From Rhizobium sp. S152 (GTDB taxonomy: Bacteria; Pseudomonadota; Alphaproteobacteria; Rhizobiales; Rhizobiaceae), in NCBI RefSeq assembly GCF_030380735.1, contig NZ_JAUDRZ010000002.1:248001-312000 (forward strand): a stretch of DNA of 64,000 bases, read 5' to 3'. Below, in pieces: positions 9,591-19,668 of the stretch. A program made the translations under genes and the position numbers. Position 1 is the stretch's first letter. Each line of letters opens with the position of its first letter. Under the pieces are notes generated by a model. The model saw nothing but the letters and a program-made list of their open reading frames with translations, made no database searches and was not told where the DNA came from.

Positions 9591-10526
9591 TCATCGGACG
9601 TCTCGATAATAGGGAACGCCGATCGCCGCCGGAGCGGCCATGATCCTGCGCATCCGCTGCCAGGCGAGAACCGGCACGATGATGAAGGCCATGGTGCCAA
9701 GATAGGGCAGCATGGAGAGAAACGCGGGTGCGACCGGCCATCCGCGCGCCTGCCCGACAAAGCCGAGCGCGGTGATGAAGCCGAAGAGCAGGCCGGACAG
9801 GACGGCCGGGACCGGCCGGTAGCCCGCGAAGATGACGAGCGCGACGGCGATCCAGCCGCGACCGGCGACGACGCCATCCGACCAGGACGGCACGAAGGTC
9901 AGCGTCAGATAGGCGCCGGCGCCCGCCGCCAGCGCCGAGCCGGCTGTCACGTAGGCAAAGCGGATGAGATTGACCGGGATGCCCGCGGCATCGGCGGCCG
10001 CGGGATTCTCGCCGACGGCTCTGAGGTTAAGCCCGTGCCGGGTGCGGAACATGATGTAGCTCAGGCTCACCGGGAGGATGATGAAGATGAGGTAGAGCAG
10101 GACGTTCTGCGAGAAGAAGGCGGGGCCAAGAACTGGAATCTTGCTCAGCAGCGGCATTTCGAACGGCGCGAAGGTGGCGCGCGCCGGCATGCCGGAATAG
10201 GCGCGGCCGATGGTGGACGCGATGCCGCTGCCCATCAGCGTCAGCGCCAGGCCGCAGAGAACCTGGTTGGCCCGCAGGATCACGGTGGCGAAGGCGAACA
10301 GGGCGCCGAACAGCGCGCCGACGGCGAGCGCCGCGACGAAGCCGATCGTCGGCGACGGGATCGCGGCGACGGTGGCGATGGCGGTGAGCGCGCCGAGCGC
10401 CATCAGTCCTTCGACGCCCAGATTGACGACGCCGACACGCTCGGCAAGCACTTCGCCGAGTGCTGCAAGGGCAAGAACGCCGCCCGCGAGGAAGGCCGTG
10501 GTGAAGAGGCCGGTCAACAGATCCAT
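9591..10526 (-). CDS. BMP-type nucleoside/purine ABC transporter permease 2 (YufQ/NupQ type)
   Basis: 311-residue, strongly hydrophobic inner-membrane permease. It has the conserved opening of this family (ALAALGEVLAERVGVVNLGV followed by GLMALGA) and the long central segment with FRTRHGLNLRAVGENPAAAD, which is the cytoplasmic loop contacting the ATPase. It is paired with the permease gene just upstream (12-bp gap) to form the heterodimeric channel of a BMP-family importer for nucleosides or purines. It is the fourth gene of the minus-strand operon. Confidence 0.92.
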   Translation of the reverse strand: MDLLTGLFTTAFLAGGVLALAALGEVLAERVGVVNLGVEGLMALGALTAIATVAAIPSPTIGFVAALAVGALFGALFAFATVILRANQVLCGLALTLMGSGIASTIGRAYSGMPARATFAPFEMPLLSKIPVLGPAFFSQNVLLYLIFIILPVSLSYIMFRTRHGLNLRAVGENPAAADAAGIPVNLIRFAYVTAGSALAAGAGAYLTLTFVPSWSDGVVAGRGWIAVALVIFAGYRPVPAVLSGLLFGFITALGFVGQARGWPVAPAFLSMLPYLGTMAFIIVPVLAWQRMRRIMAAPAAIGVPYYRDVR

Positions 10527-10538
10527 GGTTCTCTCTCC

Positions 10539-11585
10539 TCAAGCCTTGTCGCGGGCGATGCGGTAATGGGCGAGTTCGTCGCCGATCGCGGTCAGAAACA
10601 GAATAAGGCCGGTGATCGCCAGCACGGTCGAGGTGGTCAGCCCCTGCGTCTGCAGGATGATCCCGGAGTTCAGGATGAAGGCCATCAGGGCCGCCGAGAA
10701 GATGACGCCGACGGCGGAGCTTCGCGCCAGGACGGCGACCATGATGCCGAGATAGCCGTAATTGTTGGATATGCCGCCCTGCAGCCGATGCACCGTTCCG
10801 GCGACTTCCAGCATGCCTGCGAGGCCCGCGACCGCGCCAGACAGCAGCATGACCGTGATCAGATGCCGGCGAACCGGCATGCCGGCATATCTCGCCGCCG
10901 ACGGGTTGGAGCCGACGAGGCGAACTTCGTAGCCCCAGCGGGAATAGGAAAGCAGGGCGGCTACCAGAAGCGCCACGAGGATCGCGACCGGCAGGCCCCA
11001 GTGGATCGAGCCCCACAGTTCCGGAATTTCCGCCGACAGGCGCGGCGTCGCCGAGTTCGACATCTTGTCGCGCCAGGCGCTCGTCGAGACGAAATAGACA
11101 AGCAGGATCGCCACGAAGTTCAGGAGAAGCGTGGTGATCAACTCGTTGACGTTGGCATAGGCGCGGGCGAGCGTCGGCACGAGAATCCAGATCGCGCCGC
11201 CGGCGAGGCCCGCCAGGAACATAAGAACGAGGATCAGGGCCGGCGGCCCCGGGACGAAGAGCCCGATGACGGCCGCAGCGAAGGCGCCGGCGTAGAACTG
11301 GCCCTCGGCGCCGATGTTCCAGGCGCCGATCTGCTGCGCGACGGCAACCGAGAGGCCGGTCAGGATCAGCGGGGTCACGAGGACGCCGAGATCCTCCATG
11401 CCGAAGCTTGAACCGAAGCTGGCGCTGACGACTTCGAGCGCAAGTTCGATCGGATTGGCGCCCGACAGCGCGAGGATCGCGCCCGCGAAGACCAGCGCCA
11501 GGACGATGGCGATGGCGCGGGCTGCGAGAGCGACGCCCGGCGAGGCAGAAGGCAGGCGCTGGAGACGGAAGGAACCAGCTGCCAT
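10539..11585 (-). CDS. BMP-type nucleoside/purine ABC transporter permease 1 (YufP/NupP type)
   Basis: 348-residue inner-membrane permease. Features of the family include IGAWNIGAEGQFYAGAFAAA near residue 85, several hydrophobic helices, and the cytoplasmic coupling segment YEVRLVGSNPSAARYAGMPV. Its ATG follows the ATPase stop with one base between them (TAGCATG), indicating translational coupling. It works with the second permease, the ATPase and the BMP-type binding protein of the same operon. Confidence 0.92.
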   Translation of the reverse strand: MAAGSFRLQRLPSASPGVALAARAIAIVLALVFAGAILALSGANPIELALEVVSASFGSSFGMEDLGVLVTPLILTGLSVAVAQQIGAWNIGAEGQFYAGAFAAAVIGLFVPGPPALILVLMFLAGLAGGAIWILVPTLARAYANVNELITTLLLNFVAILLVYFVSTSAWRDKMSNSATPRLSAEIPELWGSIHWGLPVAILVALLVAALLSYSRWGYEVRLVGSNPSAARYAGMPVRRHLITVMLLSGAVAGLAGMLEVAGTVHRLQGGISNNYGYLGIMVAVLARSSAVGVIFSAALMAFILNSGIILQTQGLTTSTVLAITGLILFLTAIGDELAHYRIARDKA

Positions 11586-11586
11586 G

Positions 11587-13161
<1,575 letters not shown>

Positions 13162-13189
13162 GGAATGGCACCGGAGCGTGAAGGCTGTA

Positions 13190-13217
13190 AGCCCGGCCGA
13201 TCCTGGGCGGCCGGGCT
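13190..13217 (-). terminator. Intra-operon stem-loop between BMP binding protein and ATPase
   Basis: AGCCCGGCCG (13190-13199) and CGGCCGGGCT (13208-13217) form a perfect 10-bp GC-rich stem with an 8-base loop, just after the binding-protein stop. No T-run follows on the minus strand, so partial attenuation or protection of the upstream mRNA end is more likely than full termination. This arrangement is often seen where binding protein must exceed transporter. Confidence 0.6.
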
Positions 13218-13236
13218 CTTGGCTTGGGAGGCCAGA

Positions 13237-14358
13237 TCAGGATGTCAGGCCGGTGACGCCTTCGACCGACCAATCCCAGTTGTACAGTTCGAGCTCGGTC
13301 ATCTTCTGGCCGGCGGCGACGCGCACCTTGCCGGTGGTATCCTTCAGTTCGCCGGTGAACGGCGACCAGCCTCCCATGATCTTCTCGCGCACGGCATCGG
13401 CGGCGGCGGCAACATCGGCCGGAACCTTCTCGCCCCATGTATCGCGGTCCACACCGGCGCCCATGGCGAACAGCTGTTCGCTCGGCGTCCAGGTGCCGGC
13501 AAGGCGCTTGCCGACCTGATCGACATAGAACTTCTTGAAGTCGATGAGGATTGAGGAGACATAGGAGTTCGGGCCGTAGCGACGGATGTCGGTGTTCCAC
13601 ATCGCAGCCCAGACGCCGCGCTTTTCAGCGACCTGCAGATAGCCCGCCTCATCCATGATGCCGAACAGGAAGTCGCAGCCGTTGTCGATCAGCGCCGTGC
13701 CGGCCTGCGTTGCCGCCTGCGGGTCGAACCAGGAGTTGATGACGATCGTCTGCACGGTGGCATTCGGGTTGACGGTGCGCGCGCCCATCAGGAAGGCGTT
13801 GGTCGAGGCGTATACGGACGCGACCGGGAAGGAGGCGACGTAGCCGAGCTTGCCGGTCTTGGAGAGATGGCCGGCGGCGACGCCGAGAACATAGGTCGGG
13901 TACCAGTGGGCGAGGTAGTACCAGCCGAGATTGTCCATCGTGATGTGGCCGTTGCATTCCATGAAGGCAACGTCCGTCGCGCGCTTGACCACTTCATGCA
14001 GGAAGTCGCCGTTCGAGGATGTGTCGAAGATCATGTTCGCGCCTTCCGACACGAACTGGCGGTAGGTGCGCGTCGCGTCTGCCGAGTACGGGATGTTCTC
14101 GACCTCGAGGATCTTCTTCAGCTTCGGATAGGCTTCCTTCACCGCCAGCAGGCCCTGGTGGTGCGACCATGTCCAGCCTTCGTCGGAGATCGGGCCGACG
14201 TGGCCGAAGCCGATGACGGCGTCTTCTTCCTTGATCGCCGGCAGCGGCGAAGCGGCCATTGCCTGGCGGGCGAGGCCGGCCGGCAGCATCATCGCGGCGG
14301 CACCCGCCGCGCTCATGTTCAGGAATCCGCGGCGGGAAAGCGTACGCAAGTCGATCAT
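13237..14358 (-). CDS. BMP-family (PnrA-like) ABC transporter substrate-binding protein
   Basis: 373-residue periplasmic binding protein of the basic-membrane-protein/PnrA family, which binds purine nucleosides or related compounds in characterised members. The N-terminus has a twin-arginine signal (LSRRGFLNMSAAG, hydrophobic core, cleavage near AMA-AS). The family fold is visible in DAVIGFGHVGPISDEGWTWS near residue 47, GANMIFDTSSNGD, and LGVAAGHLSKTGKLGYVAS near 160. It is the first gene of the five-gene operon ending in guanine deaminase, and is divergent from the Rieske-protein operon. Together with guanine deaminase this points to purine uptake. The exact ligand is not known. Confidence 0.93.
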   Translation of the reverse strand: MIDLRTLSRRGFLNMSAAGAAAMMLPAGLARQAMAASPLPAIKEEDAVIGFGHVGPISDEGWTWSHHQGLLAVKEAYPKLKKILEVENIPYSADATRTYRQFVSEGANMIFDTSSNGDFLHEVVKRATDVAFMECNGHITMDNLGWYYLAHWYPTYVLGVAAGHLSKTGKLGYVASFPVASVYASTNAFLMGARTVNPNATVQTIVINSWFDPQAATQAGTALIDNGCDFLFGIMDEAGYLQVAEKRGVWAAMWNTDIRRYGPNSYVSSILIDFKKFYVDQVGKRLAGTWTPSEQLFAMGAGVDRDTWGEKVPADVAAAADAVREKIMGGWSPFTGELKDTTGKVRVAAGQKMTELELYNWDWSVEGVTGLTS

Positions 14359-14761
14359 GGTATCCCCTCTGTTTTTTGACGCGGCGGACCGCGCGGTTTG
14401 GCTTGAACACTTCGGTTCTGGTTTGTTCGACGCAACAATTATGCCAGTTGCCGACCGCCCATCACGCTCTCGGGATCCGGCCGGCAGAGCGCCATTTCAT
14501 CGACCGGAGTAGAAATCCGGAACGGTCGCTCCCAAGCCGAGGCGGCAAGGCAAACGCAGAGTGACAAAGGGGAAATGTTCCGAATAGAGCGAATTTTCGG
14601 ATGATATGGTTGCGTTAAAAGCAACAGCCTGGGGCGTGAAGCCACTTGAATTTGACGTCAGACAATGCCTAGAATGCACAAAAGTAAAGCATGAGTATTT
14701 TTTGTGCATGTTGATGCAAATGTGGACGCGGGATGAGGCAGGCGCAGGCGATGAGCAAACA
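14359..14761. promoter_or_regulatory. Divergent control region of the purine-type island (403 bp)
   Basis: AT-richer region between the BMP operon (-) and the acylphosphatase-like/Rieske operon (+). No convincing gene. It contains a strong 10-bp dyad at 14674-14709 and must carry promoters for both arms of the island. The LysR gene at 18146 is the nearest regulator candidate. Confidence 0.6.
14674..14709. promoter_or_regulatory. Perfect 10-bp inverted repeat, candidate operator of the island
   Basis: ATGCACAAAA (14674-14683) and TTTTGTGCAT (14700-14709) are exact inverted repeats with a 16-base spacer. The dyad lies about 50 bp upstream of the small acylphosphatase-like gene and about 315 bp upstream of the divergent BMP gene. 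Spacing and position suit a dimeric regulator. A structural role in the mRNA leader is the alternative. Confidence 0.55.
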
Positions 14762-15007
14762 ATGTCCGGCATGATTCAGACGGCGCGTTTTACGTTTCGG
14801 GGGCAAATGATCGGCCAGAGCTTCACCGAATTCGCCCTGCATCGCGCGCGTCGGCTCGATCTGGAGATCGGCGTCGGCTTCTGCGACGCGGCACAAGCGA
14901 CATTTTCCGTGAGGGGGCAGGAGGATCTCGTCGATGCGTTCGAGATGGCCTGCAGCCTCGGCCCTTATGATTGCATCGTATTAGAGGTTGAGCGCGCGGC
15001 GGCGTGA
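14762..15007 (+). CDS. Acylphosphatase-like small protein without catalytic Arg/Asn
   Basis: 81-residue protein from the ATG at 14762; the same frame is open further upstream and the ribosome-binding site is weak. The sequence follows the acylphosphatase fold in outline: a first strand ending TFRGQMIGQSF in place of the V-x-G-x-V-Q-G-V-x-F-R loop, helix ALHRARRLDL, strand EIGVGFCD, strand ATFSVRGQ, helix DLVDAFEMACSLGP, last strand IVLEVE. The loop Arg is replaced by Thr22, and the Asn of the second motif appears as Cys41, so acylphosphatase activity is unlikely. It is the first gene of the Rieske operon, 14 bp before the Rieske start, which suggests a small partner or assembly protein. The fold call rests on pattern reading only. 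Confidence 0.6.
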   Translation: MSGMIQTARFTFRGQMIGQSFTEFALHRARRLDLEIGVGFCDAAQATFSVRGQEDLVDAFEMACSLGPYDCIVLEVERAAA

Positions 15008-15021
15008 CAAGGAGCATGATC

Positions 15022-15693
15022 ATGAAGTTGAGTGAGGGGTGGGTGCCGGTTGCGCTCTCGTCGTCGATCGAGGCGGGTACGTCGGCCGGCGCGGTGGTCG
15101 AGGGCAGCGAGATCGTTGTCTGGCGTGACAACAGCGGCAAGGCGCATGTCTGGGAGGATCGCTGTCCGCACCGTGGCATGCGAATGAGCTTCGGTTTCGT
15201 GCGCGGCGATCACATCGCCTGCCTCTATCATGGCTGGCAATATGATACGGCCGGCCAATGTCGCTACATTCCCGCGCATCCGACGCTCGATGTGCCGCAG
15301 ACGATCAAGGTGCCGACCTATCTGTCGCAGGAAAGATACGGGATCATCTGGAGCACGACGGAAGCAGAGAGCGTTCTGCCAGAAGCCGGGATCGACGGCG
15401 AGATCACGCCGGTGCGAAGCCTCTATGTCGATCGCGAAGTTTCTGCCGTCCTCGCCGCCTTCGAAAGTGCCGGGATGGTCAAGCTCTCCGACGAGGTCGG
15501 CACGCTTGCATCCGGTGGCGATGTCCTGCTGCTGGCGTTCCAGTCGGTCTCCAGCGAGAAGACCGCCGTGCATATCGTGATCGCCGGATCACCCGCCGTC
15601 TATGGTGGCGCGAAACAGAAGCACTACGCGCAGTGGGCGGAAGGGCTTCGCTATGCGCTCGAACAGGATGCTGCCATGGTGGAGGTCGCCTGA
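15022..15693 (+). CDS. Stand-alone Rieske [2Fe-2S] protein (electron donor domain of a split oxygenase)
   Basis: 223 residues from the ATG at 15022, which is preceded by AAGGAG with good spacing. The Rieske cluster motifs are complete: RCPHRGMRM (Cys48, His50) and CLYHGW (Cys67, His70). The domain resembles the N-terminal half of a Rieske oxygenase, up to the strand ERYGIIWSTT. The C-terminal ~100 residues contain no mononuclear-iron motif (no N-x-x-D-x-x-H-x4-H). It thus supplies what the two catalytic paralogues at 8642-9499 and 23281-24150 lack. It overlaps the next gene, encoding a GST-fold protein, by one base (TGATG). In the Ndm caffeine system the missing cluster of NdmC is supplied in trans by NdmD; this gene could play that part without the reductase domains. 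Confidence 0.88.
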   Translation: MKLSEGWVPVALSSSIEAGTSAGAVVEGSEIVVWRDNSGKAHVWEDRCPHRGMRMSFGFVRGDHIACLYHGWQYDTAGQCRYIPAHPTLDVPQTIKVPTYLSQERYGIIWSTTEAESVLPEAGIDGEITPVRSLYVDREVSAVLAAFESAGMVKLSDEVGTLASGGDVLLLAFQSVSSEKTAVHIVIAGSPAVYGGAKQKHYAQWAEGLRYALEQDAAMVEVA

Positions 15694-16325
15694 TGTCCGG
15701 GATCACGCTCTACAACTATGAGCTCGACGAGCAGAGCTACCGCGCCCGCCTTGCCCTTTCGATATTCGGGCTCGAATGGACGACCATCGCCGTCGACATG
15801 TTTCCCGGTGCCGAGCAGAAGAAACCGCATATGCTGGCGCTGAACCCGCTGGGGACCTTGCCGGTCATCCAGGCCGGCGATCTCGTTCTGTCAGGAACGT
15901 CGGCGATCCTGCTTTATCTGGCTAAAACGCATGACGCTTCGAAACGCTGGCTTCCCGAGGAGGGCGCCGCATTCGGCTCGGTCGCCAAGTGGCTCGGCTT
16001 TTTCGAGACGGCCCTGGCGCCCGCCGTCGAGGCGCGGCTGCAGTCGCTCTTCGACACGCCCGGCGATGCGACGTCTCTGCGCCAGGCCGCGCGCAACGCG
16101 TTCCGGATCATGGACGATCACATGACGGCGCGTCATTTCGATGGCAAGGAATGGTTCGTCGGCGACGGGCCGACGCTTGCCGATCTCGCGCTCTTCCCTT
16201 CCTTCGCGCTCAGCCGTGACTTTGGCGTGGATCACGACGAATATCCGGCGCTGCGCCGCTGGATCCGCCGCTTCCGCACGGTGAAGGGCTTCCACACCAT
16301 GCCCGGCATTCCCGATTATCATTGA
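15693..16325 (+). CDS. Glutathione S-transferase family protein (possible NdmE-like structural partner)
   Basis: 210-residue GST-fold protein. The N-terminal thioredoxin-like domain contains LYNYELDEQSYRARLALSIF, LNPLGTLPVI (the conserved cis-Pro) and SGTSAILLYLA. The C-terminal helical domain carries the N-capping motif PTLADLALFPSF and the closing segment YPALRRWIRRF. It is translationally coupled to the Rieske gene. A catalytic GST role is possible, but a GST-like protein (NdmE) is a required subunit of the NdmCDE N-demethylase, so a structural role in assembling the split oxygenase is an attractive inference. Confidence 0.9.
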   Translation: MSGITLYNYELDEQSYRARLALSIFGLEWTTIAVDMFPGAEQKKPHMLALNPLGTLPVIQAGDLVLSGTSAILLYLAKTHDASKRWLPEEGAAFGSVAKWLGFFETALAPAVEARLQSLFDTPGDATSLRQAARNAFRIMDDHMTARHFDGKEWFVGDGPTLADLALFPSFALSRDFGVDHDEYPALRRWIRRFRTVKGFHTMPGIPDYH

Positions 16326-16343
16326 TTCCAAGAGGACGCTTTC

Positions 16344-18146
16344 ATGAGTACGCTGACCCGCTTCTCCGTTAAGCCGTTGTCGACACTGACGCGGACGCTG
16401 GCCGATGTCGCCTTTGCGCGGCGGGATCCCGATCTTGTCATCCGGGGCGCGCGCGTGCTGTCGACCTATTCGGAGCGCATCCTCGGCGACAGGGAGATTT
16501 GGGTATCGAACGGGCGGATCGCCGCCGTGAAACCCGCGGGCAGTTATCGCGGCGGTTCCGCGAAACTCTACGACGCGCGAGGCGGCATCATCGCGCCGGG
16601 GCTTGTCGATCCGCATATCCACATCGAATCGAGCATGGTGACGGCCTGCGCCTATGCCGAGGCGGCGCTTCTCAACGGCACGACGACCATATTCTGCGAC
16701 AGCCACGAGATCGGCAACGTCATGGATGTCGCCGGTGTCGAAGCGATGCTGGAGGACGCTCGCCATGCGCCGCTCTCCATCTTCCTGACGGTTCCGAGCA
16801 CCGTTCCGGCCACATCGCCGGCGCTCGAGACCGCCGGCGGGGACCTGACGCCCGAGAAGATCGCGGCGTTGTTCGACCGGTGGCCGGAAGCCGTGGCGCT
16901 GGGCGAGAAGATGGACTTCGTGCAGGTGGCGATGGGCGACGAGCGCAGCCACGCGATCCTCGCCGCCGCCCTGCAGCGCGGCCGTCCCGTCTCCGGCCAC
17001 GTCTATGGCCGCGAATTCGTTTCGGCCTATGCGGCTTCGGGCGTGACCGATACGCATGAGGCGATCGATCGCGAGATCGCCGACGATCTGCTCGAAGCCG
17101 GTATCTGGCTCTTCCTGCGCGGTGGACCGCCGACGACGCCGTGGCACAGCCTGCCGCATGCGATCAAGACCATCACCGAACTCGGCGCCTCCCACAAGCG
17201 TATCGCCGTCTGCACCGACGACCGCGACGCCGACGACCTCCTGCAGTTCGGTCTCGACTGGGTGACCCGCGAGGCGATCGCGGCCGGCATGACGCCGGAA
17301 CAGGCCTGGGCGATGGGATCGCTGCATGGCGCGACACGCTTCGGCATGGAAAACGAAATCGGCGGCCTCGGCGGCGGCCGGCGTGCCGACCTCGTGCTGC
17401 TCTCCGACGACATGACGCCTGTCAACACATGGTACGGCGGCGAGCTGGTTGTCGAAGACCGCAAGGTGACGCCTGTCCTCGAAGAGGCGCTGTCGAAGCC
17501 TTATCGCTATCCCGATGCCGCCTATCATACCGTCAAGCTGCCGAAGCAACTTCAACTGACGCCGGACCTGCCGACCGAAAAGCTGATCGCCCATACGATC
17601 AAGACGGAGCTGCCCGGGATCACGCTCGGTCACGAAAGGGTCGTGCTTGAGCCGGCCAACGACTGGCAGACCCATTTCGAGCGGCATGGCCTCTGCTTCG
17701 TGACCGTCGTCGAGCGCCACGGCAAATCCGCGGGCAATGTCGGCCATGGCCTGCTGCACAGCTTCGGCCTGAAGAGGGGCGCGGTTGCCTCGTCGGTCGG
17801 GCATGACAGCCACAACATCATCATTGCCGGGACCAACGAGGCCGACATGCGGATCGCGCTCGATGCGATCGAGGAAAAGCAGGGCGGCGTCTGCGTGGTC
17901 ATGGACGGCAAGGTGACGGCCATGGTGGCGCTGCCGATCGCGGGCCTGCTGTCCGATAAACGGGTGCACGAGGTGGCCGAAGAGGTGAAGGCGCTGAAGG
18001 TCGAGTGGGAAAAGGCGGAGTGCACCATCGCTTATATGGGCTTCAACCTCATCCCGCTCTCGGTCATCCCCGAAATCCGCATCACCGACAAGGGGCTGGT
18101 GCTCGTGCCTGAGATGGATATCCAGGCGCTGTTCGAGACGATTTGA
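16344..18146 (+). CDS. ade: Adenine deaminase family protein
   Basis: 600-residue metal-dependent amidohydrolase of the AdeC family; the reference activity is adenine to hypoxanthine plus ammonia. Visible motifs: [20 protein letters not shown] near residue 80-95 (HxH metal ligands), [30 protein letters not shown] (late Asp ligand) and the family-specific C-terminal domain with [18 protein letters not shown] and [19 protein letters not shown]. Length matches the family. Because it sits between the GST/Rieske genes and a LysR regulator, its substrate could be a modified aminopurine rather than adenine itself. The antisense 771-codon ORF across it is a shadow. Confidence 0.88.
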   Translation: MSTLTRFSVKPLSTLTRTLADVAFARRDPDLVIRGARVLSTYSERILGDREIWVSNGRIAAVKPAGSYRGGSAKLYDARGGIIAPGLVDPHIHIESSMVTACAYAEAALLNGTTTIFCDSHEIGNVMDVAGVEAMLEDARHAPLSIFLTVPSTVPATSPALETAGGDLTPEKIAALFDRWPEAVALGEKMDFVQVAMGDERSHAILAAALQRGRPVSGHVYGREFVSAYAASGVTDTHEAIDREIADDLLEAGIWLFLRGGPPTTPWHSLPHAIKTITELGASHKRIAVCTDDRDADDLLQFGLDWVTREAIAAGMTPEQAWAMGSLHGATRFGMENEIGGLGGGRRADLVLLSDDMTPVNTWYGGELVVEDRKVTPVLEEALSKPYRYPDAAYHTVKLPKQLQLTPDLPTEKLIAHTIKTELPGITLGHERVVLEPANDWQTHFERHGLCFVTVVERHGKSAGNVGHGLLHSFGLKRGAVASSVGHDSHNIIIAGTNEADMRIALDAIEEKQGGVCVVMDGKVTAMVALPIAGLLSDKRVHEVAEEVKALKVEWEKAECTIAYMGFNLIPLSVIPEIRITDKGLVLVPEMDIQALFETI

Positions 18147-19075
18147 TGGATCCCTACCGCCTTGGCCTTGTCGCGACACGCATCCATTATTTTCAGCTGG
18201 TCGCAAGGCTTGGGTCGATCCGCCAGGCCGCGCAAGCGCTCAATGTGGCGCCGTCCTCGGTCAGCCGCATCCTGCGGCAACTGGAGGAGGAACTGGGCAC
18301 GCCGCTGTTCGAGCGTGTGCGCCAGCGGCTGAAGCTCACCAGCGCCGGCGAACTGATGCTCTACCGCGCGCGCCTCAGCCTGTCGGAGCTCAACCGGGCC
18401 TGCAGCGAAATCAACGACTTGCATGGTCTGCATCGCGGAACGGTATCGGTTGCCGTGATCGAGAGCGTTTCGCGCGGCGTGATGCCGGAAGTCCTGCAGG
18501 AACTCTGGCAGCGGCATCCCGGCATATCGGTGAATGTCCGCGTCATGGGTTCGCAGCAGGCGGCCAATGCCGTGGCGGAAGGGGAGTGCGATCTGGCCGT
18601 CGTCTTCGACATCAAGGTGCCGCGCAATGTTCGACGCATCGCAACAGTGTCGTTGCCTCTCGGCGTGCTGGCGCTGCCAAACAGCCGTTTTGCCGCCAAG
18701 AAAGAACTCAAGCTGTTCGATCTGGCGGGCGAGCGGGTGATCCTGTCGGATTCCAGCCTGACGCTCGGCAGCTGGATCGAGGAGGCGTTCAGCCGTTCCT
18801 TCGTCGATCTCACGCAACGCGCCCGCACCAACTCGATCGGGCTGATGGTCGACCTCGCAAGGCGCGATCTCGGCACCATTTTGCAAACCCGGGTCGGCAT
18901 CGAGCAGGAGATCGCTCAGGGCACCCTGACCTTCGTGCCGCTGCGCGATCCCAAGCTCAACGCCCGCAAGCTGATGCTCTTGTCCCGCTCCGAAAAGGAG
19001 ATGTCGGACGCGGCCTCGGCGCTCGGCAAGCTCTTGTCGCAGTCGATCGAGCGCTCGGGCGAGAGCGGAATGTAG
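18146..19075 (+). CDS. LysR family transcriptional regulator
   Basis: 309 residues from the ATG at 18146, overlapping the deaminase stop by one base (TGATG). The N-terminal winged helix-turn-helix reads YFQLVARLGSIRQAAQALNV, then PSSVSRILRQLEEELGTPLFER, typical of LysR. The effector domain begins around residue 93 (TVSVAVIESVSRGVMPEVL). Being inside the operon, it is the obvious candidate to control the island through the divergent region at 14.4-14.8 kb, with a purine-type or pathway metabolite as co-inducer (inference). Confidence 0.93.
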   Translation: MDPYRLGLVATRIHYFQLVARLGSIRQAAQALNVAPSSVSRILRQLEEELGTPLFERVRQRLKLTSAGELMLYRARLSLSELNRACSEINDLHGLHRGTVSVAVIESVSRGVMPEVLQELWQRHPGISVNVRVMGSQQAANAVAEGECDLAVVFDIKVPRNVRRIATVSLPLGVLALPNSRFAAKKELKLFDLAGERVILSDSSLTLGSWIEEAFSRSFVDLTQRARTNSIGLMVDLARRDLGTILQTRVGIEQEIAQGTLTFVPLRDPKLNARKLMLLSRSEKEMSDAASALGKLLSQSIERSGESGM

Positions 19076-19167
19076 ATGTTGCGTCCAGCGCATCACGTCG
19101 ATCAAAAAACAAGGACTATTGCGAACACCTGCGGCTTGTCACTTTCGCTTCGAAATGAGGACGCACA

Positions 19168-19668
19168 ATGAAGAAATCCGCAGTCGATGCCGTCATCCGG
19201 GGTCTTAAGAAAGCAGGCGTGAGCATCGTTTGCTATCTCCCCGATTCCCTGTTCAAGGAACTCTATCCGGCGCTCGATGCCGATCCCGATATCCGCACGA
19301 TCCGGGTGACTAACGAGGGCGAGGGCGCCGCCATCTGCGGCGGCGTGTTTCTCTCCGGCAAACGCGCGGCGCTGATCATGGAGAATTCCGGTCTGCGGGC
19401 CTCGGTCGAGCCGCTCGCCCGCATGGGTCTCGGCGCCGGCATTCCCGTCGTCATGCTGATGAGCTATCGCGGCGAGCTCGGCGAAAACAACTGGTGGGCC
19501 ATTCCCCACGGGATCACCATGGAGCCGGTGCTGGACGCCTTGCGCATTCCCTATCGCGTGGTGCGCGAGGAGGAGGCGATCGAGCGCGCGATCACCGATG
19601 CCTACGACTGGTCCTACGCCGCCTATTACCATTCGGCCATCGCGCTTGGCGGGGAGATCGTTCGATGA
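19168..19668 (+). CDS. ThDP-dependent decarboxylase, alpha (PYR-domain) subunit, ComD-like
   Basis: 166-residue N-terminal half of a two-subunit thiamine-diphosphate enzyme of the sulfopyruvate/phosphonopyruvate decarboxylase type. The conserved Glu that activates ThDP is in RVTNEGEGAAICGG near residue 50, followed by AALIMENSGLRASVEPLAR and the GENNWWAIPHG segment characteristic of ComD/Ppd N-domains. An ATGA overlap couples it to the beta subunit. It would decarboxylate a 2-oxo acid to an aldehyde, which the downstream aldehyde dehydrogenase could oxidise. The natural substrate is unknown. Confidence 0.88.
   Translation: MKKSAVDAVIRGLKKAGVSIVCYLPDSLFKELYPALDADPDIRTIRVTNEGEGAAICGGVFLSGKRAALIMENSGLRASVEPLARMGLGAGIPVVMLMSYRGELGENNWWAIPHGITMEPVLDALRIPYRVVREEEAIERAITDAYDWSYAAYYHSAIALGGEIVR

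Noticed and set aside
9576..11411. 611-codon plus-strand open frame rich in Gly, Arg, Asp and Glu
   Set aside because: It lies opposite two permease genes with conserved motifs. The composition is what the antisense of hydrophobic GC-rich genes gives.
15891..18206. 771-codon open frame on the minus strand
   Set aside because: It is antisense to the GST, adenine-deaminase-family and LysR genes, which have clear motifs. Its translation is Arg/His/Asp-rich low-information sequence typical of GC-bias shadows.
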